A stretch of 11,954 nt of DNA, from the NCBI GenBank assembly GCA_021802365.1, contig JAKAAJ010000033.1, positions 1-11,954 on the forward strand. The letters run 5' to 3'. Every line of letters begins with the position of its first letter. The stretch's first letter is position 1. The notes beneath the pieces are model-generated. The model had not been told where the DNA came from. It did no database searches and saw only the letters and a list, made by a program, of their open reading frames with translations. This document shows positions 6,575 through 11,954 of this stretch, piece after piece. The stretch comes from Thermoplasmata archaeon (GTDB lineage Archaea > Thermoplasmatota > Thermoplasmata > Thermoplasmatales > Thermoplasmataceae). The position numbers were made by a program, and so were the translations under genes.

Positions 6575-8074
6575 TCAATCGTAAGATCTGTCTTCCAGAT
6601 AGTTGTGGTATTTCATAAGATACTCCTCTGATTTCTGGGAGATGGTTGTTTCGGTAGACATTGCATTTGCAAGGTTTCCGTAATACTTCTTGATCTTTTC
6701 CTCCACTGGAAGATAAGTCTTCAGTGCCTCTGCCACATTCCCCTTTTCAATGAGTCGGCTCTCTTCCATAACTGCAAGATCCCCGGCTGCCCTTATGAGG
6801 CCTCCAAGCTCCCTGAGGCGAAGCGTGAGGGCATTTTCCTTCTTGTCTATTTCCTTCCCTCTCCTCTTACCCTCTTCAATGACCATCTCGGCTGCCTCCA
6901 TGGTCATATGGGGTATCTTTCCGTCCACGATTATCTCCTGAGCTATAAACTGCAGATAGCGCAGTCTGTTTTCCGGGTTATCCGGCATGGTGGTATGCAT
7001 GAGAAGCTCATACCCCCCACCCACGATCCTTGACCTCAGAGGGCTGAGTATGTACTGCAGGTCCTGTATGTTGCACGCTGCTACCAGGATGAAATCTGCA
7101 GGAACACCATCAACTCTGACGCTGGCACCTGCACTTTGAGGATTTCTTCCAGTTATGGGGAAGCTTCTCTCCTGCATTGCAGTAAGAATGGATCTCTGCA
7201 GATTCCCAAGATGGGTTATCTCATCAACAAAAAGAACACCCTCATGTGCCTCATGTACGGATCCGGCTATAACGCGCTCATATGGCATGGTTCCGAGCTG
7301 AGGATGGCCTCCATATGGATCATGCCTTACATCTCCAAGAAGCTCGGTTTCACTGGCTCCAGTGGCCAGAATGAAAGGTGTTCTTGAAACTGGAACTATA
7401 ACCTTGGACGGGCTCTTCTTCTCAATCTTTCTCCTTCTTTCCAGTGTTTTCTCATCAAGGGCCCTTATTCTATCCCCGTATCTTTCGTAAATTATGACTT
7501 CTTCCCTTTCGCCGATCCTTCTGGTTGAGGTAACCCTTTCAGTGCTATTCTGCACTCCGAATGCTGCCCCTATTACATTGAAAACGTCTCCGAAGGGTCC
7601 CTGCTGGACATTCTGAACCTTGGGGTTGTTGCAGTTAGGGCATGTTGCCTCTGCTGGAAGTGAGTAGAAACCGCACTTTCCGCATCTGTATCCAAGTCTT
7701 TCCGCTATGGTTGGAGGGACATCTCTTGGATCATATATTTCACCCTCCACAGAACTCATCTCCTCCTTCTCCCTGTTTATCTCAGAAAGTGATTTGATCT
7801 CAACAAATGGCCTCTCAGGATACTGTGGATTGTGTACAACCCTGACCTCCTGTTTAGGTCTTTCCAGATAAAATGACATGGCCTGCGCAATCATTGACTT
7901 GCCGACACCAGGAGGGCCCACAAGCAGGAGATGCCTCCTCTGCATTGCAGCAATCTTTGCCATTCTAACCGCATCCTCCTGACCGATGACCCTGTCGAGA
8001 GGATTGGTTGGAATCTGTACGTAGGATGTGTCAGAAAGGTCCTTGAAATTTATGCCTGCTGATGGCGTTCCCAT
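6575..8074 (-). CDS. LonB-type AAA+ ATPase with a zinc ribbon and no protease domain
   Basis: A 499-aa AAA+ protein closely following the ATPase part of archaeal LonB: Walker A GPPGVGKS (residues 53-60), the conserved TGASETELLGDVRHDPYGGH block (about 238-257), HEAHEGVLFVDEI with Walker B (274-285), ITGRNPQSAGASVRVDGVP, sensor-1 N335 in AACNIQD, and arginine-finger candidates in PLRSRI (346-350). Two things differ from LonB. Where LonB has membrane helices there is a soluble insert with a four-cysteine zinc ribbon (C131, C134, C145, C148). The chain ends after the helical lid domain, with no serine-lysine protease domain. So it is likely a cytosolic remodelling ATPase, not a protease; automatic annotation may still say 'Lon'. 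Its ATG overlaps dnaG by 25 bp, with GGTGA upstream, so it is translated from the primase mRNA. Its substrate is unknown. Confidence 0.85.
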   Translation of the reverse strand: MGTPSAGINFKDLSDTSYVQIPTNPLDRVIGQEDAVRMAKIAAMQRRHLLLVGPPGVGKSMIAQAMSFYLERPKQEVRVVHNPQYPERPFVEIKSLSEINREKEEMSSVEGEIYDPRDVPPTIAERLGYRCGKCGFYSLPAEATCPNCNNPKVQNVQQGPFGDVFNVIGAAFGVQNSTERVTSTRRIGEREEVIIYERYGDRIRALDEKTLERRRKIEKKSPSKVIVPVSRTPFILATGASETELLGDVRHDPYGGHPQLGTMPYERVIAGSVHEAHEGVLFVDEITHLGNLQRSILTAMQERSFPITGRNPQSAGASVRVDGVPADFILVAACNIQDLQYILSPLRSRIVGGGYELLMHTTMPDNPENRLRYLQFIAQEIIVDGKIPHMTMEAAEMVIEEGKRRGKEIDKKENALTLRLRELGGLIRAAGDLAVMEESRLIEKGNVAEALKTYLPVEEKIKKYYGNLANAMSTETTISQKSEEYLMKYHNYLEDRSYD

Positions 8075-9411
8075 GATATCACCCTGATCTCTGTGGGTTT
8101 CTTGGTTATGTTTCCAAGTTTGGCGCCATAAATGTTCTTTACACCTATCTTGTAAGCGACATCAACCAGTCTCTGGGAAATAACTCCTCCTGTAATAATT
8201 GTCTCGGCTTTTTCCATCTGGGGGATTTTTTCAACTGTTTCCGTAATGGGAATGGTGCTCAGCAGTTCTCCATTGCTGCCGTAAACTTCGGTCATCTTTT
8301 CCTTGAGGAGTGAATTTCCGCGTTGCTCTATGAATTTTGGATTGCGGAGGTCCATTGGGGCCTCCTCTATCTGCTCCTGTGGTTCCTCCTGAGGCTCATT
8401 CCTTTCCTCTCTCTCATGCTTCTCAGGTGCCCGTTCCTTCTGCTGCTCCTTTTCCTCCTTGTAATTTTTTATCTCAACAACAGCTTTTGCGTCCTCGTAT
8501 CCTCTCTTTGAGTGTTTATTGTTCTGTGATTCCTGTGAGGTCCGGTCATTGAGTTCCTTAAGCTCCTGAGTCATCCCCCTCATTCCAAGGTACTGTTCAA
8601 TGGGGGTTTTGTAGCGAAGCGCCTTAACTATCTGTTTGTATGTGAGTTCCTCAACCTCAGTTCCAGGTGGCGCTCTCGCGACGAAATCAATCTCAGCAAC
8701 CTGAAGCATCTCCTTCAGGATGAGGTCGCCTCCCCTGTCTCCGTCCAGAAATACTGTAACTGTGCGTTCCCTTGATAATTTCTGTACCGTCTTTGGAATG
8801 CTTGTACCCTGCACAGCTATGGTATTCTTGATGCCGTATCTCAGGAGGTTCAGTATATCGCTTCTCCCCTCTACAACAATTATTGAGTCTGAATCCTTTA
8901 CCGCAGGTCCTGCAGGAAGGTGATCTTCGCCGTAGGTGATGATCTCCCCTTTCTCCACTTCAGTCCTGACAGAAGATATAATACTCTCTGTGACGCTCTT
9001 TCCACTCTCCGTCATGCTTTTGTAGAGTTCTTCAGCCCTTGAAATGACCTTCTGTCTCTTCTGTACCCTTACATCCTCTATGTTCTCAACCTCGACCTTA
9101 GCCTTGCATGGCCCTATGCGGTCTATGGTTTCAAGAGATGCCGCGAGAATTGAGCTTTCAACCTGGTCAAGTCCAGAGGGTATTAAAACGAAGCCCTCTG
9201 TCCTTCCCTTTTTGCTGTCTATCTCGACTTCTATTCTTCCTATTTTTCCACCTTTCTGGAGGTCTCTGAGGTCCAGCTCCTCTCCAAGGAGCCCCTCAGT
9301 CTGACCGAATATGGCGCCAACCACATCCGGTTTCTCAACCACCCCATCCGTGGTAATCTTTGCTTTTATCAGATATTTTGTTAGATTTGGATCTACATTC
9401 AATGTAATCAC
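8050..9411 (-). CDS. dnaG: Archaeal DnaG-type primase
   Basis: This 453-aa protein is the archaeal DnaG homologue, which has a Toprim catalytic core but lacks the bacterial zinc-binding and helicase-binding domains; archaeal DnaG has been linked both to primer synthesis and to the exosome. The N-terminal domain (KYLIKAKITTDGVVEKPDVVGAIFGQTEGLLGEELDLRDLQ) is diagnostic. The Toprim acidic residues are intact: E181 in VVEGRSD and D223/D225 in FLDGDRGGD. Residues about 288-352 form a low-complexity linker rich in Glu, Lys and Gln, variable in this family, and the C-terminal domain ends in the conserved VDVAYKIGVKNIYGAKLGNI segment. The start is GTG at 9411. Its promoter is uncertain; the near-symmetrical ttatata box at 9493-9500 could serve it with a leader of about 60 bases. 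It forms an overlapping operon with the LonB-like ATPase. Confidence 0.93.
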   Translation of the reverse strand: MITLNVDPNLTKYLIKAKITTDGVVEKPDVVGAIFGQTEGLLGEELDLRDLQKGGKIGRIEVEIDSKKGRTEGFVLIPSGLDQVESSILAASLETIDRIGPCKAKVEVENIEDVRVQKRQKVISRAEELYKSMTESGKSVTESIISSVRTEVEKGEIITYGEDHLPAGPAVKDSDSIIVVEGRSDILNLLRYGIKNTIAVQGTSIPKTVQKLSRERTVTVFLDGDRGGDLILKEMLQVAEIDFVARAPPGTEVEELTYKQIVKALRYKTPIEQYLGMRGMTQELKELNDRTSQESQNNKHSKRGYEDAKAVVEIKNYKEEKEQQKERAPEKHEREERNEPQEEPQEQIEEAPMDLRNPKFIEQRGNSLLKEKMTEVYGSNGELLSTIPITETVEKIPQMEKAETIITGGVISQRLVDVAYKIGVKNIYGAKLGNITKKPTEIRVISWERHQQA

Positions 9412-9492
9412 CTTTATGATATGTAGTGGAAAGGGATAGAGTGGAAAGCTCCCGTTTCCTGCTAATAATCATGATGAATGAATTGCTAAAGT

Positions 9493-9500
9493 CTATATAA
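9493..9500 (+). promoter_or_regulatory. TATA box ahead of the candidate ncRNA
   Basis: The sequence ctatataa has its centre about 25 bases before base 9521, which is where the outer helix of the predicted RNA begins. The core also reads as a TATA box on the minus strand and may drive dnaG in the other direction. It is too far (about 190 bases) from the start of the EndoIV-like gene, which has its own box at 9657-9664. Confidence 0.55.
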
Positions 9501-9519
9501 CGTCATCGCCAAGATTTAA

Positions 9520-9613
9520 GAATTTCCGCAATGAATTGGGTCAGGCCCAAAACATTCAAGAGAACGGGAACCCAAGAAAAGGGCTCCTGTACCGAGGAAA
9601 TCCAGTGTTTTTC
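9520..9613 (+). ncRNA. Candidate structured small RNA, about 90 nt (no family recognised)
   Basis: The sequence supports a compact three-helix RNA. Outer helix P1 pairs atttcc (9522-9527) with ggaaat (9596-9601). Inside it, P2 pairs ttggg (9536-9540) with cccaa (9546-9550) around a five-base loop. P3 is strong: acgggaaccc (9564-9573) pairs with gggctcctgt (9581-9590) around the loop aagaaaa, with nine of ten positions paired (one of them G-U) and one A-C mismatch. A TATA box at 9493-9500 puts the transcription start at about 9520-9522, and a T5 tract (9608-9612) follows P1 by six bases. An in-frame reading of these bases would give a Cys-rich 53-residue extension of the next protein that fits no EndoIV family member. 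I cannot match it to SRP RNA, RNase P, tRNA, C/D or H/ACA guide RNAs. It may instead be a 5' leader element. Confidence 0.5.
9608..9612 (+). terminator. T5 tract ending the candidate ncRNA
   Basis: Five consecutive T (gtgtttttc) follow the closing helix of the predicted RNA by six bases. Short on its own, but correctly placed for U-tract termination. Confidence 0.4.
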
Positions 9614-9651
9614 ACTTATCTGTAATACTTGCATGAAACTTCATCCGCTGA

Positions 9652-9664
9652 TAAATATTTATAT
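9652..9664 (+). promoter_or_regulatory. TATA box of the EndoIV-like / DUF5611-like operon
   Basis: The A/T stretch taaatatttatat ends 26 bases before the ATG at 9690, so transcription should begin at or close to that codon. This decides the start and makes the upstream in-frame ATG at 9531 unlikely for the main transcript. Confidence 0.6.
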
Positions 9665-9689
9665 CGTTCAAATATCTGCAGTAGGCTTT

Positions 9690-10712
9690 ATGATCAGATT
9701 TGGAATAGCAGGAATCCCTCTTACAAGTAAAGGAAGAACTTTCATAGAATCAGTTGAGGATACTCACACACTTGGGCTAAATGCTCTTGAGGTACAGCTT
9801 CTCAGAGTCAATGTTGAGGAAAGGCCTGCCCTAGATTATGCAGGAATGAGGCCAAGGGATGTTGACTCAACAATCATTGTTGATGTTCTCAGGGAAGATG
9901 AGAATGGAACCTATTCAGGAATCGGTATAGACACAGTGATCGAAGAGGATGACATCGTTCAGGAGCTCTTCTGGAACATGGCAAGAAATTACGAAGACCT
10001 CAGGGATGGAGGAGAGCTGGCAAGGGAGCTGGATGTCAGACTTTCAATTCATGCTCCATATTACATGGAACTTCTCAACCAGGGAGAGATGGGCGAACGA
10101 TCCTACAATCATCTCAAATGGGCTCTTATAATAGGGAAGGCAATTCAGGCTAAGAGAGTAATAACACATACAGGATTTTACGCTGAACCCAAGAAGGACA
10201 GTCTGAAGATTGCAAGCAGGGTCTACACTGACCTCTCAAAAAGCTACAGCACAGAGTCGGGTTATCCTGTTATAGGGGTGGAAACATCAGGAAAGAGTGA
10301 GATATTCGGTTCTGTTGCCGATGTAATTGCACTTGCAAAGAAGGTAAAGGAAATTGAGCCCATACTCAATTTCCCCCATGTCCACTCCCTCAATGGCGGT
10401 TCCTTAATAGAGGTGAAGGATTTCGATGCAGTGATAAGTGAGTTCCTTAAATTTGCAAAGGGAGACCTTTACACGGAGTTTGCAGGTGTGGACTATACAG
10501 ATCACACCGAGAAGAAGTTAATGGCCATAAAACATGGCGATCTGAAGTTTGAAACTCTTGCTGAATCACTTTCGGCTCTTGATGATGATGTTACTGTGAT
10601 ATCTTCATCTCCTCTGCTTGAGCATGATTCCCAGTACATGAATCTCATGTATCTGAGGGCAGTATCGAAGAAGTTCCAGAAAAAAGCACAGATGAAGAAG
10701 GTGGTGGGATAA
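9690..10712 (+). CDS. Endonuclease IV-like TIM-barrel protein (AP endonuclease 2 family)
   Basis: With the start at 9690 the protein is 340 aa. The frame stays open to an ATG at 9531 (393 aa), but those extra 53 residues have no family resemblance and lie before the TATA box. EndoIV enzymes cut DNA at abasic sites with three metals. Visible motifs in order: a barrel strand ALEVQLL (32-38), SIHAPYYMELLN (119-130; H121), VITHTGF (157-163; H160), VIGVETSGK (194-202; E198), NFPHVHSLNGGS (227-238; H230, H232), AIKHGDLKF (279-287; H282) and ISSSPLLEHDSQYM (304-317; E311). Most metal-binding positions have counterparts, but the usual 'D-T-CH' (after the fifth strand) reads NFPHVH and the terminal 'ETP' reads SSPLLEHD, so activity may differ from classical EndoIV. 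It is somewhat longer than the usual 280 aa, with an extra segment at about 45-110. It abuts the next gene with no gap. Confidence 0.8.
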   Translation: MIRFGIAGIPLTSKGRTFIESVEDTHTLGLNALEVQLLRVNVEERPALDYAGMRPRDVDSTIIVDVLREDENGTYSGIGIDTVIEEDDIVQELFWNMARNYEDLRDGGELARELDVRLSIHAPYYMELLNQGEMGERSYNHLKWALIIGKAIQAKRVITHTGFYAEPKKDSLKIASRVYTDLSKSYSTESGYPVIGVETSGKSEIFGSVADVIALAKKVKEIEPILNFPHVHSLNGGSLIEVKDFDAVISEFLKFAKGDLYTEFAGVDYTDHTEKKLMAIKHGDLKFETLAESLSALDDDVTVISSSPLLEHDSQYMNLMYLRAVSKKFQKKAQMKKVVG

Positions 10713-11006
10713 ATGGCAAGGGAATATCCTGTGAAAAAAGGGCTTAAAACAGATCCGGACACTATTCTTTCCAGCGCTAAGGAACTTGGCATAGCAGGAA
10801 AAATAGAAAACAGCCACGTTTTGCTTTCAATTCCAGGAATAAGGAAAATTGACATTTTCAACGAGGGCAAGAAGCTCATGGTTGAAACAGAGAATGAGGA
10901 TAAGAATCCCGATCCTATGAAGACTCTGAGAATGTTCAACGACCTTATGGAAAAGATAACAGGTTACAGTTCAAAGGAAAGAAAGAAAAAATTTAGTAAA
11001 TTATAA
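10713..11006 (+). CDS. DUF5611-like small archaeal protein
   Basis: A 97-aa basic protein. The first part (YPVKKGLK) and the ending (TLRMFNDLMEKITGYSSKERKKK) match my memory of the euryarchaeal DUF5611 family, whose C-terminus carries a conserved 'F..ae..TGYt.KER.KK' motif; this assignment is from memory of the family pattern. The centre (LLSIPGIRKIDIFNEGKKLMVETEN) gives short beta strands, so the fold is probably a small alpha/beta domain, and function is unknown. The ATG directly follows the stop codon of the EndoIV-like gene (TAA then ATG), so the two are almost certainly co-transcribed and translationally coupled. The lysine-rich C-terminus is encoded by an A-rich stretch, whose complement gives the T-tract that may end the convergent HTa gene. 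Confidence 0.7.
   Translation: MAREYPVKKGLKTDPDTILSSAKELGIAGKIENSHVLLSIPGIRKIDIFNEGKKLMVETENEDKNPDPMKTLRMFNDLMEKITGYSSKERKKKFSKL
10986..10991 (-). terminator. T6 tract, likely terminator for the HTa gene
   Basis: On the minus strand TTTTTT followed by further CTTTC repeats lies about 32 bases past the HTa stop codon, inside the end of the convergent DUF5611-like gene. Confidence 0.4.
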
Positions 11007-11022
11007 TTAAAACAGAACAAGA

Positions 11023-11295
11023 TTACTTGTATTTGATCTTGCTTGATGCCCTGAAGACGAACTTCTTCTTGGACGGGACGTTTATAATTTTCTTAGTCTG
11101 CGGGTTTCTTGCAGTTCTGGCTTTCTGTTCCTTCCTTTCGAAGATACCAAAGCCGGCAAGGTTAATCTTTGTTCCCTGCTTGTTGGCCTCAGCCACAACT
11201 GTGTCCAGAAATGTCTTTATGACATTCCTTGCTGTTTTCTGTGTTGTGTTTGTCTTCTTTGCCACAGACTTAGAGAGTTCGCTAATTCCTACCAA
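11023..11295 (-). CDS. HTa, HU/IHF-family architectural DNA-binding protein
   Basis: A 90-aa histone-like protein of the bacterial HU/IHF superfamily. It resembles HTa of Thermoplasma acidophilum as I recall it, notably the start VGISELSKSVAKK, KINLAGFGIFE and the end SKKKFVFRASSKIKY. HU proteins are dimers whose beta arms bend DNA in the minor groove; here the arm tip carries ARNPQTKK, with the intercalating proline at residue 65, and GFGIF (48-52) is the body signature. Thermoplasmatales lack canonical histones and HTa packages their chromatin, a gene gained from bacteria (published interpretation). The start is TTG at 11295, with a strong GGAGGT (minus strand 11308-11303) seven bases before it. 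An ATG at 11301, out of frame, stops after three codons. The gene is monocistronic and diverges from spermidine synthase. Confidence 0.95.
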   Translation of the reverse strand: MVGISELSKSVAKKTNTTQKTARNVIKTFLDTVVAEANKQGTKINLAGFGIFERKEQKARTARNPQTKKIINVPSKKKFVFRASSKIKYK

Positions 11296-11302
11296 ATCAT
11301 CT

Positions 11303-11336
11303 ACCTCCAGATAGATGATATATTTAGTTATATTAA
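11303..11336 (-). promoter_or_regulatory. HTa promoter region and Shine-Dalgarno sequence
   Basis: Two overlapping A/T boxes are visible on the minus strand: ttaatataa (11336-11328) and taaatata (11326-11319). The first would start transcription near 11308-11310 and leave a leader of about 15 bases carrying GGAGGT (11308-11303). The second would start near 11296, without the Shine-Dalgarno sequence. The strong SD favours the first; it is the clearest ribosome-binding site in the window and would suit a very abundant protein. Confidence 0.55.
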
Positions 11337-11493
11337 AATATTTCTATTGCACTTTTACTGCACTTAAAATTTCAATGGGTCTTCTGGTATTGTGTATTTA
11401 TGATAAAAATTATGGCATAAAAGCTGCCTTTTCTGTTTATTTGAATTTTGCGCAGTCTCCGGACACATACATTAATTTATCTATTTCCAAGGC
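11337..11493. other. A/T-rich intergenic stretch between HTa and spermidine synthase
   Basis: With the promoter regions, the gap from 11296 to 11505 is the longest in the window (210 bases). It is A/T-rich and holds no tRNA, credible small ORF or strong hairpin. It contains a direct repeat, tgcactt at 11348-11354 and 11359-11365, whose copies start 11 bases apart, about one helical turn, and therefore on the same face of DNA. A likely TATA box for spermidine synthase (attaatttat) is at 11471-11480. Confidence 0.45.
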
Positions 11494-11505
11494 ATGAAGA
11501 GTGCA

Positions 11506-11954
11506 ATGAAACTGATCGAGAACTGGTTTTCAGAGAGATATTCAGACAATCTGCAACTGTCATTCAGGGTTATGGACCAGCTGCTGTCTGTAAAGACTGA
11601 TTTTCAGAGGATTGACATCTTCGAAACATACGACTTCGGGAAGCTCATGTCCATAGATGGTACTGTTCAGCTCACTGAAAGGGATGAATTTGTCTATCAT
11701 GAGATGATTACCATGGTGCCTTCGGCAATGTTCAAGGGAAGGCCCAAAAAGGCACTCATTATTGGTGGAGGGGACGGAGGTACCGCAACACAGCTGCTGA
11801 AACTGGGTTTCGATCATATTGTGAACGTGGAAATAGATGGTCAGGTTGTGGAGGTTTCAAAAAAGTATTTCCCGGAGATTTCAAAGGCATTTTCTGACAG
11901 CAGGGTCAGGCTTCTGGTAGAAGATGGCATCAAATATGTCCACAACACTGATGA
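11506..11954 (+). CDS. speE: Spermidine synthase (polyamine aminopropyltransferase), N-terminal part
   Basis: The gene runs off the right edge; 149 residues are visible of a protein that is usually about 280-300 aa. It transfers an aminopropyl group from decarboxylated SAM to a polyamine. The N-terminal beta domain includes [20 protein letters not shown] (33-52) and [17 protein letters not shown] (57-72), both typical, and the Rossmann core begins [19 protein letters not shown] (81-99), with the dcSAM-binding GGGDGG at 87-92 and the acidic strand end VEID (108-111). The catalytic Asp and the substrate pocket lie beyond the window. Two in-frame ATGs exist, 11494 and 11506; an A/T box at 11471-11480 is only about 20 bases from the first, so the second fits a leaderless mRNA better, though a gene finder would choose 11494. 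Which polyamine is made cannot be told from here. Confidence 0.9.
   Translation, partial: MKLIENWFSERYSDNLQLSFRVMDQLLSVKTDFQRIDIFETYDFGKLMSIDGTVQLTERDEFVYHEMITMVPSAMFKGRPKKALIIGGGDGGTATQLLKLGFDHIVNVEIDGQVVEVSKKYFPEISKAFSDSRVRLLVEDGIKYVHNTD

Noticed and set aside
6575..8074. Annotation as an active Lon protease
   Set aside because: The chain ends after the AAA+ lid with no serine-lysine dyad domain, and the stop codon is followed by a T-tract, not by a protease-coding frame.
9467..9477. C-box-like atgatga motif, possible C/D guide RNA
   Set aside because: No D box (ctga) or internal C'/D' boxes follow at the usual spacing.
9531..9689. N-terminal extension of the EndoIV-like protein starting at ATG 9531
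   Set aside because: The 53 extra residues are Cys-rich and do not resemble the family, there is no ribosome-binding site, the TATA box at 9652-9664 fits a start at 9690, and the bases are better explained by a folded RNA.
10502..10939. 145-aa minus-strand ORF across the EndoIV-like/DUF5611-like junction
   Set aside because: It is antisense to two well-supported genes, with hydrophobic low-information sequence and no promoter.
11315..11497. 60-aa plus-strand ORF in the HTa-speE gap
   Set aside because: It lies over the HTa promoter and A/T-rich DNA, has no ribosome-binding site, and its composition follows the base bias.
11560..11817. 85-aa minus-strand ORF opposite spermidine synthase
   Set aside because: The plus strand encodes clear SpeE motifs, including GGGDGG; the reverse frame has no recognisable features.
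1..11954. Mobile element, prophage, CRISPR or defence island
   Set aside because: No transposase or integrase motif, no terminal inverted repeats, no regularly spaced repeats, and the genes are mainly housekeeping or archaeal regulator families.

Overview
The window reads as a chromosomal segment of a Thermoplasmata (Thermoplasmatales-like) archaeon. The main reasons are a bacterial-HU-type chromatin protein that closely resembles HTa of Thermoplasma, an archaeal DnaG primase, an archaeal LonB-type ATPase, several small archaeal regulator families, and A/T-rich TATA boxes 25-33 bases ahead of start codons, as expected for leaderless transcripts. Base composition looks moderate (mid-40s % GC by eye) and arginine is mostly AGG/AGA. 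I see no transposon, integrase, CRISPR array, tRNA or rRNA, so this looks like a core region with dense, mostly housekeeping gene content.

Layout. 1-720 (+): the 3' end of a winged-helix regulator, then a 90-aa unrecognised protein. 731-1270 (-): thpR, an RNA 2',3'-cyclic phosphodiesterase, divergent from 1336-2342 (+): gcvH followed by an FtsJ/RlmE-type rRNA methyltransferase; both directions appear to share one symmetrical TATA box. 2290-3893 (-): an XRE-type regulator with a degenerate nuclease-like N-domain, translationally coupled to a possible TraB/ChaN-fold protein whose end overlaps rlmE by 53 bp. 4000-4605 (-): an HTH-ACT regulator. 4715-6487 (-): a cytosolic M61 peptidase with a PDZ domain. 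6575-9411 (-): dnaG and a protease-less LonB-type AAA+ ATPase, overlapping by 25 bp. 9520-9613 (+): a candidate structured non-coding RNA with its own TATA box, three helices and a T-tract. 9690-11006 (+): an endonuclease-IV-like protein and a DUF5611-like protein, abutting. 11023-11295 (-): the HTa/HU gene. 11506 to the window end (+): the first part of spermidine synthase.

Themes. Several genes concern nucleic acid maintenance (primase, EndoIV-like protein, HTa, and perhaps the LonB-like ATPase coupled to primase) or RNA processing (ThpR, RlmE). HTa and spermidine synthase sit head to head and both make small basic DNA-compacting factors. The most unusual items are the candidate ncRNA before the EndoIV-like gene, the Lon-type ATPase that has lost its protease and membrane segments and gained a zinc ribbon, and the two-gene regulator/TraB-like unit. 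Start codons for gcvH, the XRE regulator, the ACT regulator, the EndoIV-like gene and speE were chosen mainly by their distance from TATA boxes.
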